In this document: positions 54,512-62,814 of the stretch, one piece after another
Layout of the letters: every line of letters starts with the position of its first letter
Numbering within the stretch: the first letter of the stretch is position 1
Assembly (NCBI RefSeq): GCF_034424375.1
Contig: NZ_CP139965.1
Coordinates: forward strand, 4,216,001-4,280,000
Direction of reading: 5' to 3'
Source of the DNA: Paraburkholderia kururiensis
GTDB lineage: Bacteria > Pseudomonadota > Gammaproteobacteria > Burkholderiales > Burkholderiaceae
DNA: 64,000 nt
Translations under genes and position numbers: made by a program
The notes under the pieces: model-generated
Databases searched by the model: none
What the model was told of the DNA's origin: nothing
What the model saw: only the letters and a program-made list of their open reading frames with translations

Positions 54512-56292
54512 TCCACCCCGCCCAGATACGCTTCGAGCACCGCCGGATCCTTCTGCACGTCCTCGGGCAGTCCTTCCGCGATGCGCGTGCCAAACTCCAT
54601 CACGACCAGCCGGTCGGTGAGGTTCATCACGAAATCCATGTCGTGCTCGACCAGCAGCACGCTCATTCCCTCTTCCTTCAGTTTGCGCAGCAATCCGGCC
54701 AGTTGCTGCTTTTCCTGATACCGCAGGCCGGCCGCCGGCTCGTCCAGCAGCAGCAGTGTCGGATCGCAGCATAGCGCCCGCGCGATCTCCAGAACGCGTT
54801 GCTGGCCGAGCGCCAGGCTTCCCGCCTCGTCGTACATGTGTCGCTCGAGGCCCACGCGGCGGATCTGCCTTGCCGCCTCGTTCATCAGCCGCGCCTCCTC
54901 GACGGCATTGAGGCGCGCAATGCTGCGCCACACGCCGGCATGGCCACGCAGATGCGCGCCGATCGCGACGTTCTCCAGAACCGTCATGCCCGGCAGCAGC
55001 TTGACGTGCTGGAACGTGCGGCCGATGCCGCGCTTCACGATTTCACGTGACGTGAGCGTATCGATCCGCTCGCCGCGGAAGATGATCTGCCCGGCCGTGG
55101 GTTGCAGCACGCCGGTGACAAGATTGAACGTAGTCGACTTCCCCGCGCCGTTCGGGCCGATCAGCCCGACGATCTGCCCGGCTTTCACGTCGAAGCTCAC
55201 GTCGTTGACGGCCACGAGCCCGCCGAACTGCTTGCGCGCCTTGTCGACCGTCAGCAGCAATTCGCCTGGCTGCGGTTTGCTGCGCTGCGGCAACGGTTCT
55301 GCGTGATCGGGAACGTGAGCGCGCGGCCCACGAGGGAAAAGCCGCGCCACGTACGGCCACACGCCGTGCCGCGCATACTGCAGCAGCAGCACCATGAGCA
55401 CGCCGAACACGATGATCTCAAAATTGCCGTTCTCTCCCAGCAGCTTGGGTAGCAGCGTCTGAAGCCAATCCTGCAGCAGCGTGAGGATGGCCGCGCCCAG
55501 CACCGCGCCCCAGACGTGCGCCACGCCGCCCACCACCGCCATGAACAGGTATTCGATGCCGTGATTGAGCCCAAACGGCGTGGGATTCACCGCCCGCTGC
55601 AAGTGCGCATAGAGGAACCCCGACACGGCAGCGAGCACCGCGGCATACACGAAGATCACGACGCGCATCCATGCCGTGTTCACGCCCATCGCCTCGGCCA
55701 TCGCGCCGCCGCCGCGCAGCGCGCGTATGGCGCGGCCCGGCCGGCTATTAAGCAGATTCTGAACAGACACCACGGACGCCAGCACCACCACCCAGATCAG
55801 GTAATAGATATGCCGGCCCGACTCCAGATCGACGCCGAACACGTTCAGCACCGGAATGCCGTTGATGCCGTCGTACTTGCCGAGCATCTCCATGTTGCCG
55901 AACAGGAAGAACAGCGCGAGTCCCCAGGCGATGGTTCCGAGCGGCAGGAAGTGACCGGACAGGCGCATCGTCACGGCGCCCAGCACAAGCGCGATGAGCG
56001 CCGTGAGCACCACACCCGCGATCAGCGCGAGCCACGGCGACACGCCGAATTGCGTCGTCAGATACGCCGTGGCGTACGCGCCCACGCCGACGAACGCCGC
56101 CTGCCCGAAGCTCGTCATGCCGCCGATGCCGGTGAGCAGCACGAGGCCGATCGCCACGATCGCATACAGGCCGATGTAGTTGAGCAGCGTGATCCAGTAT
56201 TCGGGCACCCGCAGCGGATGCGGCAGCACCGGAAGCGCGAACATCACCGCGAGAAACAGCCAGAAGAAGCGGTTGCGAATCATGCGTTTCAT
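54508..56292 (-). CDS. fused LivM permease-LivG ATPase
   Basis: A 594-residue fusion. Residues 1-320 are a LivM-type permease with eight or more membrane segments (T-G-I-G-G-M-T-S-F-G-Q-A-A-F-V-G-V-G-A-Y). A Pro/basic linker (about 325-350) joins a LivG-type ABC ATPase with Walker A G-P-N-G-A-G-K-S-T, F-Q-H-V-K-L-L-P-G-M-T, S-L-A-L-G-Q-Q-R-V-L-E and Walker B L-L-L-L-D-E-P-A-A-G-L. The signature is A-L-G-Q-Q rather than L-S-G-G-Q, normal for LivG. Start ATG 56292 follows GGAGGAG. It replaces the separate livM and livG genes. Confidence 0.93.
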   Translation of the reverse strand: MKRMIRNRFFWLFLAVMFALPVLPHPLRVPEYWITLLNYIGLYAIVAIGLVLLTGIGGMTSFGQAAFVGVGAYATAYLTTQFGVSPWLALIAGVVLTALIALVLGAVTMRLSGHFLPLGTIAWGLALFFLFGNMEMLGKYDGINGIPVLNVFGVDLESGRHIYYLIWVVVLASVVSVQNLLNSRPGRAIRALRGGGAMAEAMGVNTAWMRVVIFVYAAVLAAVSGFLYAHLQRAVNPTPFGLNHGIEYLFMAVVGGVAHVWGAVLGAAILTLLQDWLQTLLPKLLGENGNFEIIVFGVLMVLLLQYARHGVWPYVARLFPRGPRAHVPDHAEPLPQRSKPQPGELLLTVDKARKQFGGLVAVNDVSFDVKAGQIVGLIGPNGAGKSTTFNLVTGVLQPTAGQIIFRGERIDTLTSREIVKRGIGRTFQHVKLLPGMTVLENVAIGAHLRGHAGVWRSIARLNAVEEARLMNEAARQIRRVGLERHMYDEAGSLALGQQRVLEIARALCCDPTLLLLDEPAAGLRYQEKQQLAGLLRKLKEEGMSVLLVEHDMDFVMNLTDRLVVMEFGTRIAEGLPEDVQKDPAVLEAYLGGVE

Positions 56293-56296
56293 CGCG

Positions 56297-57352
56297 TCAC
56301 TCCTCCTCTTCTTCGGCATGCGGGCTCGCCAGACTGCGCCACAGCAATACCGGAATGATCAGCGTGAACACAATGACTTCCTTGTAGGCACTGGCCCAGA
56401 ACGACGAATACGATTCGAGCAGCCCGACGAGCACCGAGCCGGCCGCCGCCACGGGATAACTCACGAGGCCGCCGATGATCGCGCCCACGAATCCCTTCAA
56501 GCCGATCAGAAAACCCGAGTCGTAGTAGATGGTGGTAAGCGGTGCAACGAGAATTCCGCACAGCACGCCGAGCCCCGCGGCGAGCGTGAACGCGAGGCGT
56601 CCCGCCTGCGTCGTGCCGATGCCGACCAGCCGCGCGCCCAGCCGGTTCACCGACGTCGCCCGCAGCGCCTTGCCCGACACCGAGCGATCGAAATAGATGT
56701 ACAGCCCGACGATCAGCACGATCGCGGTGCCGATCACCCACAAGCTCTGGCCCGTAACCGAGAGCGAGCCTACGTTGAACGTCGCGTCCGAAAACGCGTT
56801 CGTGCGCGACCCTTCGGCGCCGAACATCACGAGCCCGAGGCCGACCATCGCGAAGTGCACGGCCACCGCGACGATCAGCAGCAACAAGGTGGTCGCTTCT
56901 GCAATCGGCTCGTACGCGAGGCGATACACGAACGGACCCATCGGCACCACGATGGCGAGCGTCAACGCGATCTGCGCGAGCATCGGCAACTGCATGCCGA
57001 AGGTGCCGCGTGTGATCGCGTAGACGGCAACGGGAAACAACAGGTACTGGCCCGCGAGCGTCACGAGCGTGCGCGCGAGCTGCGTACGCCGCTCCGCATG
57101 CCGCGCGAGCCCGAGTATCTCGACGACGAAGCACGCGGCGCCCATCGCCATCAACAGCCAGCACGTGGCGGGAAACTTCTGCGTCTGTAGTGCAGCGAGC
57201 GTGAGTGCGCCGTACGAAACGAACTCGCCCTGCGGAATGAAGATCACCCGCGTGACGGAAAACACCAGCACCAGCGCCAGCGCGAGCAGCGCGTAGATGG
57301 CGCCGGTCGTGATGCCGTCTTGCGCGAGGATCGCCGCAATTGATAGATCCAT
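56297..57352 (-). CDS. livH: branched-chain amino-acid ABC permease (LivH)
   Basis: A 351-residue permease with G-I-T-T-G-A-I-Y-A-L-L-A-L-A-L-V-L at the N-terminus and about nine membrane segments. I-I-G-G-L-V-S-Y-P-V-A-A is the late LivH segment. It ends in a run of Glu residues (A-E-E-E-E-E), which also supplies the GA-rich ribosome site for the next gene. ATG 57352 follows GAGGAAG. Confidence 0.92.
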   Translation of the reverse strand: MDLSIAAILAQDGITTGAIYALLALALVLVFSVTRVIFIPQGEFVSYGALTLAALQTQKFPATCWLLMAMGAACFVVEILGLARHAERRTQLARTLVTLAGQYLLFPVAVYAITRGTFGMQLPMLAQIALTLAIVVPMGPFVYRLAYEPIAEATTLLLLIVAVAVHFAMVGLGLVMFGAEGSRTNAFSDATFNVGSLSVTGQSLWVIGTAIVLIVGLYIYFDRSVSGKALRATSVNRLGARLVGIGTTQAGRLAFTLAAGLGVLCGILVAPLTTIYYDSGFLIGLKGFVGAIIGGLVSYPVAAAGSVLVGLLESYSSFWASAYKEVIVFTLIIPVLLWRSLASPHAEEEEE

Positions 57353-57669
57353 ACTTCCTCTTCGTGTCTTTCTGGAATGCCTGAATCGGGATGCGTAGAT
57401 GGGTAGACGCGCAGCAAGGCGTGATGAACGCGCGGCCAACGCGCCATTGTGCTCGAACAGAACGACATGGCGGCGACACGTGCGCCAACGCGTAGCGCGT
57501 CGCGTTGAATGGCGCAGCGTGCGGATCACAGCGACGACTACAGCGAAGCACGACGCCCTATGCGAGCGACACGCTCACGCGCGCGCCCTCACCGCTGCGC
57601 CATCCGTGAGAAGAAGGACGCGCGCAACGCTGCCCCCAACGCGCGTCCCCGAAGTGCCGCTGATGTCGC
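57353..57669. other. intergenic region between a binding-protein gene and livH
   Basis: 317 GC-rich bases on the liv transcript. There are some local inverted repeats (for example around 57485-57510) but no strong terminator and no supported gene. It probably lowers permease expression relative to the binding protein. Confidence 0.45.
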
Positions 57670-58830
57670 TTACTTGCCCTGCAGCTTCCACTTGCCGCCG
57701 GAGATCTGCACGATCACGCGGGCGCGTTCGTCGAGGCCGTTATGGTCCGCCGACGTCGTGTTCATGATGCCGTGCGCGACCGGCAGGTCCTTGAGGTTTT
57801 CGAGCGCGCTGCGCAGCGCCTCGCGGAACTCGACCGTACCCGGCTGCGCCGTCTTCAGTGCCTCGGGAATGGCCCGCTGCAGCATCTGGCCGGCGTCCCA
57901 TGCGTGGCCGCCAAACGTCGACACCGAACCCGCGCCGTAGGCCTTCTCATACGCGTTCTTGTAGGCCTCCGATGACTTCTTCACGGGGTTCGAATCGGGC
58001 AGCTGGTCCGCCACGAGAATCGGGCCCGCCGGCAGCAGTTCGCCCTCGCAGTCCTTGCCGCACACGCGCAGGAAGTCGTTGTTCGCCACGCCATGCGTCT
58101 GGTAGATGGCGCCCTTGTAGCCGCGCTCCTTGAGCGTCTTCGCCGGCAGCGCGGCCGGCGTGCCCGAGCCCGCGATCAGCACCGCATCGGGGTTGGCCGC
58201 CATGAGCTTGAGCACCTGGCCCGTGACCGATGCATCGGTGCGGTTATAGCGCTCGTTGGCCACCACCTTCAGATGACGCGCGCCCGCTGCCGCGTTGAAC
58301 ACCGTGTACCAGTTCTCGCCGTAGGCGTCGGAGAAGCCGATGAAGCCCACCGTCTTCACGCCGTGCTGCTCCATGTACTGCGCGATCGCGTCGGCCATCA
58401 GGCTGTCGTTCTGCGGCGTCTTGAAGACCCATGCGCGCTTGGCGTCCATCGGCGAAACGATGGCGGCCGAGGCGGCCATCGAGATCATCGGCGTTTTGGC
58501 CTGCGACGCCACGTCGATCATCGCGAGCGAGTTAGGCGTGACCGTGGAGCCGATGATGGCGTCCACGTGGTCTTCATCGATGAGCTTGTGCGTGTTCTGC
58601 ACGGCGTGGCTCGTGTCGGATGCGTCGTCGAGCACGATGTACTGCACCGTCTTGCCGCCAATCTCCTTCGGCAACAGTTCGATGGTGTTCTTCTCCGGAA
58701 TGCCGAGCGACGCCGCCGGCCCCGTCGCCGACAGCGTGACGCCGATCTTCACCTGCGCGAACGCGCTGCCCGCGCCGAGGAGTGCTGCCGCTGCGAGCGT
58801 TACCCGTACCCACTGTGTCTTCGTTTTCAT
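57670..58830 (-). CDS. branched-chain amino-acid-type binding protein, copy 1
   Basis: A 386-residue periplasmic type I binding protein with a signal peptide ending A-F-A (about residue 25), then V-K-I-G-V-T-L-S-A-T-G-P-A-A-S-L-G. Two cysteines in R-V-C-G-K-D-C probably form a disulfide. It is paralogous along its whole length to the neighbouring gene at 59057-60223. GGAGACACACG precedes the ATG. It is expected to feed LivH/LivMG/LivF immediately downstream. Confidence 0.92.
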   Translation of the reverse strand: MKTKTQWVRVTLAAAALLGAGSAFAQVKIGVTLSATGPAASLGIPEKNTIELLPKEIGGKTVQYIVLDDASDTSHAVQNTHKLIDEDHVDAIIGSTVTPNSLAMIDVASQAKTPMISMAASAAIVSPMDAKRAWVFKTPQNDSLMADAIAQYMEQHGVKTVGFIGFSDAYGENWYTVFNAAAGARHLKVVANERYNRTDASVTGQVLKLMAANPDAVLIAGSGTPAALPAKTLKERGYKGAIYQTHGVANNDFLRVCGKDCEGELLPAGPILVADQLPDSNPVKKSSEAYKNAYEKAYGAGSVSTFGGHAWDAGQMLQRAIPEALKTAQPGTVEFREALRSALENLKDLPVAHGIMNTTSADHNGLDERARVIVQISGGKWKLQGK

Positions 58831-58991
58831 CGTGTGTCTCCAAACGCCTTGTCTCTTGTTTCGTATGGTCCGGCCCTTCGCGACACGGCCGGCTTCTGAG
58901 TGTAGTGACGGGTCCGCTCATGTGGACACATGGTTTTCCCTGTCGGGTGCATCTACCGCGAGCGCCGCTTCGTGCACACGGCGCGGACAAC

Positions 58992-59022
58992 AAAAAAGGC
59001 GCGTCCGTTTGTCCGCGCCTTT
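58992..59022 (-). terminator. intrinsic terminator between tandem binding-protein genes
   Basis: AAAGGCGCG (58995-59003) pairs with CGCGCCTTT (59014-59022). The minus strand then has a T-run. It lies 35 bases after the stop of the upstream copy, so the second copy and liv genes probably use their own promoter or read-through. Confidence 0.88.
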
Positions 59023-59056
59023 GTTCGAAAGAGTTGTCTGTGGGTGCCTCGTGGCG

Positions 59057-60223
59057 TCAGTCGCTGGCGAGCTTCCACTTGCCGCCGACGATCTGCACCA
59101 TCACGCGCGCCCGCTGGTCGAGGCCCGCATGGTCCGTCGCACTCATGTTGAAGATGCCGTGCGACGCGGGAAGATCCTTCGTGCTTTCGAGCGCCGTGCG
59201 CAGCGCCTCGCGAAAGGCCTTCGTGCCCGGCTGGCCCTGCTTGAGCGCGATGGGCACCGCGCGTTGCAGCAGCAGCCCCGCGTCCCACGCATGGCCGCCG
59301 AAGGTCGAGATCGAGCCGGCACCCCAGGCGCTTTCATAGGCCGCCTTGTACGTCAGCGCCACCTTCTTCGCCGGGTTCGATGCAGGCAGCTGATCGGCGA
59401 CGAGCAGCGGGCCCGCGGGCAGATACGTGCCTTCGCAGTCCTTGCCGCACACACGCAGGAAGTCGTTGTTGGCCACGCCGTGCGTCTGGTAGTAGCGGCC
59501 CTTGTAGCCGCGCTCCTTGAGCGTCTTCTGAGGCAACGCGGCCGGCGTGCCGGCGCCTGCGATCAGCACGGCGTCGGGGTTCTGCGACATCATGCGCAGC
59601 ACCTGGCCCGTCACCGACGTGTCGTTGCGCGCGAACCGCTCGTTCGCCACGATGCGAATCTTCTTGAGTTCGGCGATCTTGCCGAACTCCTTGTACCAGC
59701 TCTCGCCATATGCGTCCGAGAAGCCGATGAACGCCACCGTCTTCACGCCATGGTCAGCCATGTGCTGGGCAATGGCGGTGGCCATCAGGATGTCGTTCTG
59801 AGGCGTCTTGAACACCCATGCGCGCTTCGCGTCCATGGGCTCCACGATGGAAGCGGCCGCGGCCATCGAGATCATCGGCGTGGACGTTTCGGCGGCCACG
59901 TCGATCATCGCCAGCGAGTTCGGCACGACGGTGGAACCGATCAACGCGTCCACGTGATCTTCGCTCGTGAGCTTGCGTGCGTTGCGCACGGCCTGCGTGG
60001 GATCCGTGGCATCGTCCAGCACGATGTAGTCGATCTTCTGGCCGGCAATTTCCTTCGGCAGCAGCGCGACCGTGTTTTTTTCCGGAATGCCGAGCGACGC
60101 CGCCGGCCCCGTGGCCGACACCGTCACGCCGATCTTCACATCCGCCCACGCCGTTCCCGCCAGCATGGCCCCCGCTCCTGCCACTGCGCACGCTGCGCTG
60201 ATCCAACGCACTGCCGCCAACAT
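59057..60223 (-). CDS. branched-chain amino-acid-type binding protein, copy 2
   Basis: A 388-residue paralogue of the 57670-58830 product. It shares K-I-G-V-T-x-S-A-T-G-P-A-A-S-L-G-I-P-E-K-N-T, H-V-D-A-x-I-G-S-T, A-x-I-V-x-P-M-D-A-K-R-A-W-V-F-K-T-P-Q-N-D and the R-V-C-G-K-D-C-E-G pair. Differences cluster in the signal peptide and scattered surface positions. The signal peptide ends A-W-A (about residue 27). Ligand preference may have diverged from copy 1. Confidence 0.92.
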   Translation of the reverse strand: MLAAVRWISAACAVAGAGAMLAGTAWADVKIGVTVSATGPAASLGIPEKNTVALLPKEIAGQKIDYIVLDDATDPTQAVRNARKLTSEDHVDALIGSTVVPNSLAMIDVAAETSTPMISMAAAASIVEPMDAKRAWVFKTPQNDILMATAIAQHMADHGVKTVAFIGFSDAYGESWYKEFGKIAELKKIRIVANERFARNDTSVTGQVLRMMSQNPDAVLIAGAGTPAALPQKTLKERGYKGRYYQTHGVANNDFLRVCGKDCEGTYLPAGPLLVADQLPASNPAKKVALTYKAAYESAWGAGSISTFGGHAWDAGLLLQRAVPIALKQGQPGTKAFREALRTALESTKDLPASHGIFNMSATDHAGLDQRARVMVQIVGGKWKLASD

Positions 60224-60574
60224 GTACGCTCCTCGCGTTTACCCGCTTATTCGATTGAAAATGGCTCGCAAACCGCCTGAAGGCGATGGCCTGAATAGCG
60301 CCGCCTCCCCGCGGAAAATACCGCGCCGACCTTTTTTTTAACGGCACGTAAATGCCGACCAGGCGGTCGGCGAATGGCGAGTGTAGCGGACGCAAGCCAT
60401 ATGCGGCAAGCATTTGCAGGAGTCGGACAGACGAGAAAAAACCCGCAGTCTGCGCGACAAAAACGGCTTACGAGATTCGGGCGGGAAGAGAAAAACGGGC
60501 AGCCGTTTCAGGCCCTGAAGGGAAATAACGGAAAAACCAGCGAACGAAGCACGCGAATGGAAAGACCAATATAA

Positions 60575-60608
60575 AAAGCGCTGTTGGATTCCCATCCAAC
60601 AGCGCTTT
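60575..60608. terminator. strong hairpin terminator downstream of livM
   Basis: AAAGCGCTGTTGGAT and ATCCAACAGCGCTTT form a perfect 15-bp stem around TCCC. T-runs flank both sides, longer on the minus strand. It probably ends the SBP-livH-livM transcript. Confidence 0.88.
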
Positions 60609-60659
60609 CCGTTTGGGCACTGAGTGCCTCATGTCTCCTCGTTCTCCACCTGCAAATTC

Positions 60660-60696
60660 GGTGCATCAGAACTGGGTGCAAGATTAAAGATGCACC
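60660..60696. repeat. inverted repeat GGTGCATC/GATGCACC
   Basis: GGTGCATC (60660-60667) and GATGCACC (60689-60696) are exact complements 21 bases apart; a further TGCA-containing element (GGTGCACT) follows near 60727. It could be a regulator-binding site. Confidence 0.4.
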
Positions 60697-60875
60697 GCCC
60701 TGCGGACAACTAGCATTTACCCTAGTGGTGCACTGCGGCACTCAATTGGGGCACGCTGACACCGCGCCGTTGCATGCGCGGGTGCGACGGTGGCGGAGCA
60801 TCGCAGCACCGGCCACAGAAAAATATCGGGACACCGAAGTAATGCGCGGCCTCGCAGCGCCGCGCCGTTCATCGC

Positions 60876-61850
60876 TCAGGCACGCAACGGACGCACACGC
60901 GCCACGATCTCACCCACAATTCCGCGCCGGAACGCCAACACGCACGCGATGAAGATGAGGCCTGTGACGATGGTTGCCGATTCGCCGAGCGAGCGGAACC
61001 AGTCGACGCCTGTCGCCGACGCGAGCGCCCCGCCAATCTCGCCCAGCCGATCGCCCAGCGAGACGATGAGCGCAGCGCCCAGCAACGGCCCGAACAGCGT
61101 GCCCATGCCGCCCACGAGCGTCATCAGAATGACGAGCCCGGACATGGTCCAGTAGGCGTCGTCGAGCGTCTCGAAGCCCAGCACCACGACCTTCAGCGCG
61201 CCGGCCAACCCCGCAATGCCGGCGGAGAGCACAAACGCAAGCAGCTTGAAGCGGTCCGTGTCGTAGCCGAGCGAAATGGCGCGCGGCTCGTTCTCCTTGA
61301 TGGCCACGAGAATCTGTCCGAACGGCGAATGCACGATACGCACGATGAGCAGGAACGCGAGCACCATCACCACGAGCACGACGTAGTACAGCACCAGGTC
61401 CGAACTCAGCGACAGCAACCCGAACAGCTTGCCGCGCGGCACGCCTTGCATGCCGTCTTCGCCATGCGTGAACGGCGCCTGCAGGAACACGAAGTAGACC
61501 ATCTGCGCGAGCGCGAGCGTGACCATCGCAAAGTAGATGCCCTGACGCCGGATCGCGAAGAGCCCCACCACAAGCCCGAGCAACGTGGCCGCCGCGGTGC
61601 CTGCGAGCACGCCGAGTTCCGGCGTAAGACCAATCGACTGGATCGCGTAGCCCGCCACATACCCGGCGCTGGCCAGAAACATGGCATGGCCGAACGACAG
61701 CAGGCCCGTGTAGCCGATCAACAGATTGAACGCCGCGGCAAAGAGCGCAAAGCACAGCACCTTCATCACGAAGACCGGATACGCGCCCGCGAGCGGCGCC
61801 ACGATCAGGCCCACCAACAGCAGGACATAAAGCGCTTTTCTCTGCATCAT
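60876..61850 (-). CDS. livM: branched-chain amino-acid ABC permease (LivM), unfused
   Basis: A 324-residue permease with about nine membrane segments. The signature is L-L-I-G-Y-T-G-L-L-S-F-G-H-A-M-F-L-A-S-A-G-Y, then the EAA-like loop A-I-K-E-N-E-P-R-A. The start overlaps the livH stop as ATGA (61847-61850); a second ATG follows at once. It lacks a fused ATPase, unlike the 54508 protein, and no livG/livF follows it in the window. Confidence 0.92.
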   Translation of the reverse strand: MMQRKALYVLLLVGLIVAPLAGAYPVFVMKVLCFALFAAAFNLLIGYTGLLSFGHAMFLASAGYVAGYAIQSIGLTPELGVLAGTAAATLLGLVVGLFAIRRQGIYFAMVTLALAQMVYFVFLQAPFTHGEDGMQGVPRGKLFGLLSLSSDLVLYYVVLVVMVLAFLLIVRIVHSPFGQILVAIKENEPRAISLGYDTDRFKLLAFVLSAGIAGLAGALKVVVLGFETLDDAYWTMSGLVILMTLVGGMGTLFGPLLGAALIVSLGDRLGEIGGALASATGVDWFRSLGESATIVTGLIFIACVLAFRRGIVGEIVARVRPLRA

Positions 61851-62731
61851 CTTTCCTTGCCGAAGAGGCCGGCGGGACGAACCAATAACACGATCGCCAT
61901 GATGACGAACACCACCGTAGCCGACGCTTCCGGCCAGAACACGCGCGTGAAGCCTTCGATCACGCCCAGCAGCAAGCCCGTCACGATGGACCCCATGATC
62001 GAGCCCATCCCGCCGATCACCACCACCGCGAACACGGTGATGATCATGGGCTGCCCCATGAGCGGCGACACCTGAATCACGGGTGCAGCGAGCACCCCGG
62101 CAAACGCGGCCAATGCCACGCCGAAGCCGTAGGTGAGCGTGACCATCATCGGAACGTTGATGCCGAAGGCCTCCACGAGCTTGGGGTTCTCGGTACCGGC
62201 ACGCAGATACGCACCCAACCGCGTACGCTCGATCACGAACCAGGTCACGAAGCACACCGCGAGCGAGGCCACCACGACCCACGCGCGATAGTTCGGCAGG
62301 AACATGAAGCCGAGGTTGGTCGCGCCCGAAAGCGCCGACGGCACGTCGTACGGTTGGCCCGACGAGCCGTAGATGGAACGGAACACGCCCTCGATCACGA
62401 GCGTGAGCCCGAAGGTGAGCAAGAGCCCGTAGAGATGATCGAGCTTGTAGAGCCAGCGCAGCATAGATCGTTCAATCAGCATGCCGAACACGCCCACCAG
62501 CAGCGGCGAGAGCACGAGCATCGCCCAGTACGGCACGTGAAAGTACGCAAGGCCCATCCACGTGAGCATCGCCCCCAGCATGAACAGCGCGCCGTGGGCG
62601 AAGTTGATCACGTTGAGCAGCCCGAAGATCACTGCGAGGCCAAGGCTCAGGATCGCGTAGAACGAGCCGTTCACGAGTCCGAGCAACAGCTGGCTCAGCA
62701 TCGCCGGCAACGGAATGCCAAAGATTTCCAT
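61847..62731 (-). CDS. livH: branched-chain amino-acid ABC permease (LivH)
   Basis: A 294-residue permease beginning L-L-L-G-L-V-N-G-S-F-Y-A-I-L-S-L-G-L-A-V-I-F-G, with about eight membrane segments and V-V-I-G-G-M-G-S-I-M-G-S near the C-terminus. It is coupled to livM by an ATGA overlap. It lies 83 bases after the binding-protein gene, separated by a strong hairpin. Confidence 0.93.
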   Translation of the reverse strand: MEIFGIPLPAMLSQLLLGLVNGSFYAILSLGLAVIFGLLNVINFAHGALFMLGAMLTWMGLAYFHVPYWAMLVLSPLLVGVFGMLIERSMLRWLYKLDHLYGLLLTFGLTLVIEGVFRSIYGSSGQPYDVPSALSGATNLGFMFLPNYRAWVVVASLAVCFVTWFVIERTRLGAYLRAGTENPKLVEAFGINVPMMVTLTYGFGVALAAFAGVLAAPVIQVSPLMGQPMIITVFAVVVIGGMGSIMGSIVTGLLLGVIEGFTRVFWPEASATVVFVIMAIVLLVRPAGLFGKER

Positions 62732-62762
62732 TGAACCTGTCGTCCAGATGAGATCGGCGCGA

Positions 62763-62799
62763 AGCGAAGTGCGGCGGCCTCTCGCCGCCGCACTTCGCT
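62763..62799 (-). terminator. stem-loop between binding-protein gene and livH
   Basis: AGCGAAGTGCGGCGG and CCGCCGCACTTCGCT form a perfect 15-bp stem with a 7-base loop and no U-tract. Such hairpins after binding-protein genes usually stabilise the upstream mRNA so that the binding protein exceeds the permease. Confidence 0.65.
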
Positions 62800-62814
62800 C
62801 ACGTCCCTATTCCG

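Larger units (their letters stand above)
60224..60875. other. intergenic region between liv clusters
   Basis: About 650 bases with no convincing gene. It holds an A/T-rich upstream region for the binding-protein gene (60224-60480), a perfect 15-bp terminator hairpin (60575-60608), and an inverted repeat GGTGCATC/GATGCACC (60660-60696) of unknown role. Confidence 0.55.

Noticed and set aside
55038..55053. Third parS-like sequence (GATTTCACGTGACGTG)
   Set aside because: Only 10 of 16 positions match and the right arm is lost; it lies inside the LivMG coding sequence with no sign of selection.
60508..60741. 77-codon minus-strand frame
   Set aside because: It runs through the perfect terminator hairpin and has no ribosome site.
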